DNA from: Streptomyces sp. NBC_01591
GTDB lineage: Bacteria; Actinomycetota; Actinomycetes; Streptomycetales; Streptomycetaceae
NCBI RefSeq assembly: GCF_035918155.1
Contig: NZ_CP109327.1
Span: forward strand, 8,184,001-8,248,000
DNA: 64,000 nucleotides
Direction of reading: 5' to 3'
Position 1 is the first letter of the stretch; each line of letters starts with the position of its first letter. The notes beneath the pieces were generated by a model. That model searched no databases and was not told the origin of the DNA. It saw nothing but the letters and a program-made list of their open reading frames with translations. Position numbers and translations under genes: made by a program. Positions 62,586 to 64,000 of the stretch are shown here, one piece after another.

Positions 62586-64000
62586 ATGATCCTGCTCCTG
62601 TCGACGTCCGACACCGACCTGCTCAGCGCCCGCTCCTCGGACGGCCCGGTCTCCTACCGCTACGCCAACCCCTCCCGGCTCCCGCTCCAGGACCTTCCCC
62701 AGCTCCTGGACGGCGTCGACCTGGTCGTCGTGCGCCTCCTCGGCGGCGTACGCGCCTGGCAGGACGGCCTCGACCAAGTGCTCTCCACCGGACGCCCCGT
62801 CGTCGTCCTCACCGGCGAACAGGCCCCCGACGCCCAGCTGATGGCCGCCTCCACGGTTCCCATCGGCATCGCCGCCGAGGCCCATGCCTATCTGGCCCAC
62901 GGCGGGCCCGCCAACCTGGACCAGCTCGCCCGCTTCCTCTCCGACACCGTCCTGCTCACCGGCCACGGCTTCGCACCGCCCGCCCCGGCACCCTCCTGGG
63001 GCCCGCTGGAGCGCACCCCCCGCCGCACCGACGGCCCGGTCGTCGCCGTGCTCTACTACCGCGCCCACCACATGAGCGGCAACACCGAGTTCGTCGACGC
63101 CCTGTGCCGTGCCGTCGAGGACGCGGGCGCCCGCGCGCTGCCGCTGTACGTCGCCTCGCTGCGCACCCCCGAGCCCGAACTCATCGAAGAGCTGCGCGCC
63201 GCCGACGCCATCGTGACCACCGTCCTCGCCGCGGGCGGCACCCGGCCGGCCGAGGCGTCGGCGGGCGGCGACGACGAGTCCTGGGACGCGGGCGTCCTCA
63301 GCGGCCTCGACGTACCCATCCTCCAGGCGCTCTGCCTCACCGGTTCGCGCACCGACTGGGAAGGCAACGACGAGGGCGTCTCCCCGCTCGACGCCGCCAG
63401 CCAGATCGCGGTCCCCGAGTTCGACGGCCGTCTGATCACCGTGCCGTTCTCGTTCAAGGAGATCGACGAGGACGGCCTGCCCGCGTACGTCGCCGACACC
63501 GAGCGCGCCGCCCGCGTCGCCGGTATCGCCGTGCGGCACGCCCGGCTGCGCCACATCCCGGCCGCCGAGAAGCGGATCGCGCTCGTGCTGTCCGCGTACC
63601 CGACCAAGCACTCCCGGATCGGCAATGCCGTCGGTCTCGACACCCCGGCCAGCGCCGTCGCTCTGCTGCGCCGCCTCCAGGAGCAGGGATACGACTTCGG
63701 TACGGAGGAGGTCCCCGGCCTCGTGTCGGGCGACGGCGACGAGCTGATCCGCGCGCTGATCGAGGCGGGCGGACACGACCAGGAGTGGCTCACCGAGGAG
63801 CAGTTGGCCCGCAACCCGGTCCGGATCCCGGCCGCCGACTACCGGCGCTGGTACGCGACCCTCCCGGCCGAACTCCGCGAGGCCGTCGAGCAGCACTGGG
63901 GCCCCGCCCCGGGCGAGATGTTCGTGGACCGGTCCCGCAACCCGGAGGGCGACATCGTCCTCGCCGCCCTGCGCCGCGGCAATCTGCTCATCCTCATCCA
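62586..64000 (+). CDS. cobN: Cobaltochelatase subunit CobN, 3' partial
   Basis: The frame is open from ATG 62586 to the window end (471 of about 1200 residues). It has MILLLSTSDTDLLSAR, SYRYANPSRLPL, VVVRLLGGVRAWQDGL, AVLYYRAHHMSGNTEFVDALCRA, LQALCLTGSRTDWEGNDEG, EFDGRLITVPFSFKE, ALVLSAYPTKHSRIGNAVGLDTPASAV, and PAADYRRWYATLP, all CobN family. It inserts cobalt into hydrogenobyrinate diamide with ATP, together with ChlI/ChlD-type partners encoded elsewhere. Confidence 0.95.
   Translation, partial: MILLLSTSDTDLLSARSSDGPVSYRYANPSRLPLQDLPQLLDGVDLVVVRLLGGVRAWQDGLDQVLSTGRPVVVLTGEQAPDAQLMAASTVPIGIAAEAHAYLAHGGPANLDQLARFLSDTVLLTGHGFAPPAPAPSWGPLERTPRRTDGPVVAVLYYRAHHMSGNTEFVDALCRAVEDAGARALPLYVASLRTPEPELIEELRAADAIVTTVLAAGGTRPAEASAGGDDESWDAGVLSGLDVPILQALCLTGSRTDWEGNDEGVSPLDAASQIAVPEFDGRLITVPFSFKEIDEDGLPAYVADTERAARVAGIAVRHARLRHIPAAEKRIALVLSAYPTKHSRIGNAVGLDTPASAVALLRRLQEQGYDFGTEEVPGLVSGDGDELIRALIEAGGHDQEWLTEEQLARNPVRIPAADYRRWYATLPAELREAVEQHWGPAPGEMFVDRSRNPEGDIVLAALRRGNLLILI

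Noticed and set aside
62376..63896. Minus-strand open frame of about 500 codons
   Set aside because: Antisense to cobN, whose family motifs are unmistakable.

Overview
The window is a high-GC actinomycete chromosome segment, almost certainly Streptomyces or a close relative. The signs are strong third-position GC, frequent GTG starts, lipobox lipoproteins, ornithine-lipid, ergothioneine and cobalamin genes, and families typical of the genus (CU044_5270-type, DUF5959, SAV_915-like, IS110 transposase). There are no tRNA or rRNA genes and no CRISPR array. The left edge cuts a zinc-ribbon membrane protein and the right edge cuts cobN.

Layout, 1-16 kb: HAD phosphatase, dodecin divergent from a sugar-binding lipoprotein, the ornithine-lipid pair olsB-olsA, a four-gene ergothioneine operon egtA-egtB-egtC-egtD on the minus strand, a PARG-like macrodomain protein convergent with a MazF-like protein, flotillin with a small NfeD-like protein, a LacI-type regulator, thioredoxin and a flavin disulfide reductase. 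16-25 kb: a decayed peptide ABC ATPase, a GH16 glucanase with a well-formed promoter and palindromes, metE behind a cobalamin riboswitch, then cbtB-cbtA behind a compact cobalamin riboswitch, a GNAT enzyme, a TPR protein and pirin.

25-37 kb is accessory and scarred. It holds an IS110-family element, a truncated tyrosine integrase, an endonuclease VII-type protein, a DUF5655-like fragment, a secreted protein divergent from an ECF sigma factor and its membrane partner, a lipoprotein, remnants of a PHB depolymerase and a PucR regulator, an aldo/keto reductase and a NUDIX fragment. 37-51 kb: a second diaminopimelate-decarboxylase-like enzyme, a very large subtilase-propeller protein with a divergent regulator, an S9 peptidase, a PHP metallohydrolase, a TSUP exporter with a divergent AraC regulator, another cluster of gene remnants (MFS, membrane protein, LysR) and a GntR regulator.

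51-64 kb is a cobalamin block. A riboswitch precedes a FecCD/BtuCDF-type importer, followed by cobL, cobM, cbiD, cobK, fused cobIJ, cobH, cobG and a riboswitch-led cobN. With the metE and cbtBA riboswitches, four separate cobalamin switches lie in this window. They plausibly shut down cobalamin uptake, cobalt import, cobalt insertion and the B12-independent methionine synthase together when cobalamin is plentiful. The best candidates for new biology are this coordinated B12 regulon (including a hybrid aerobic/anaerobic gene set and a histidine-phosphatase relative without its catalytic histidines), the IS110 element with a probable guide RNA, the macrodomain/MazF convergent pair, and the two pseudogene clusters as insertion hot spots.
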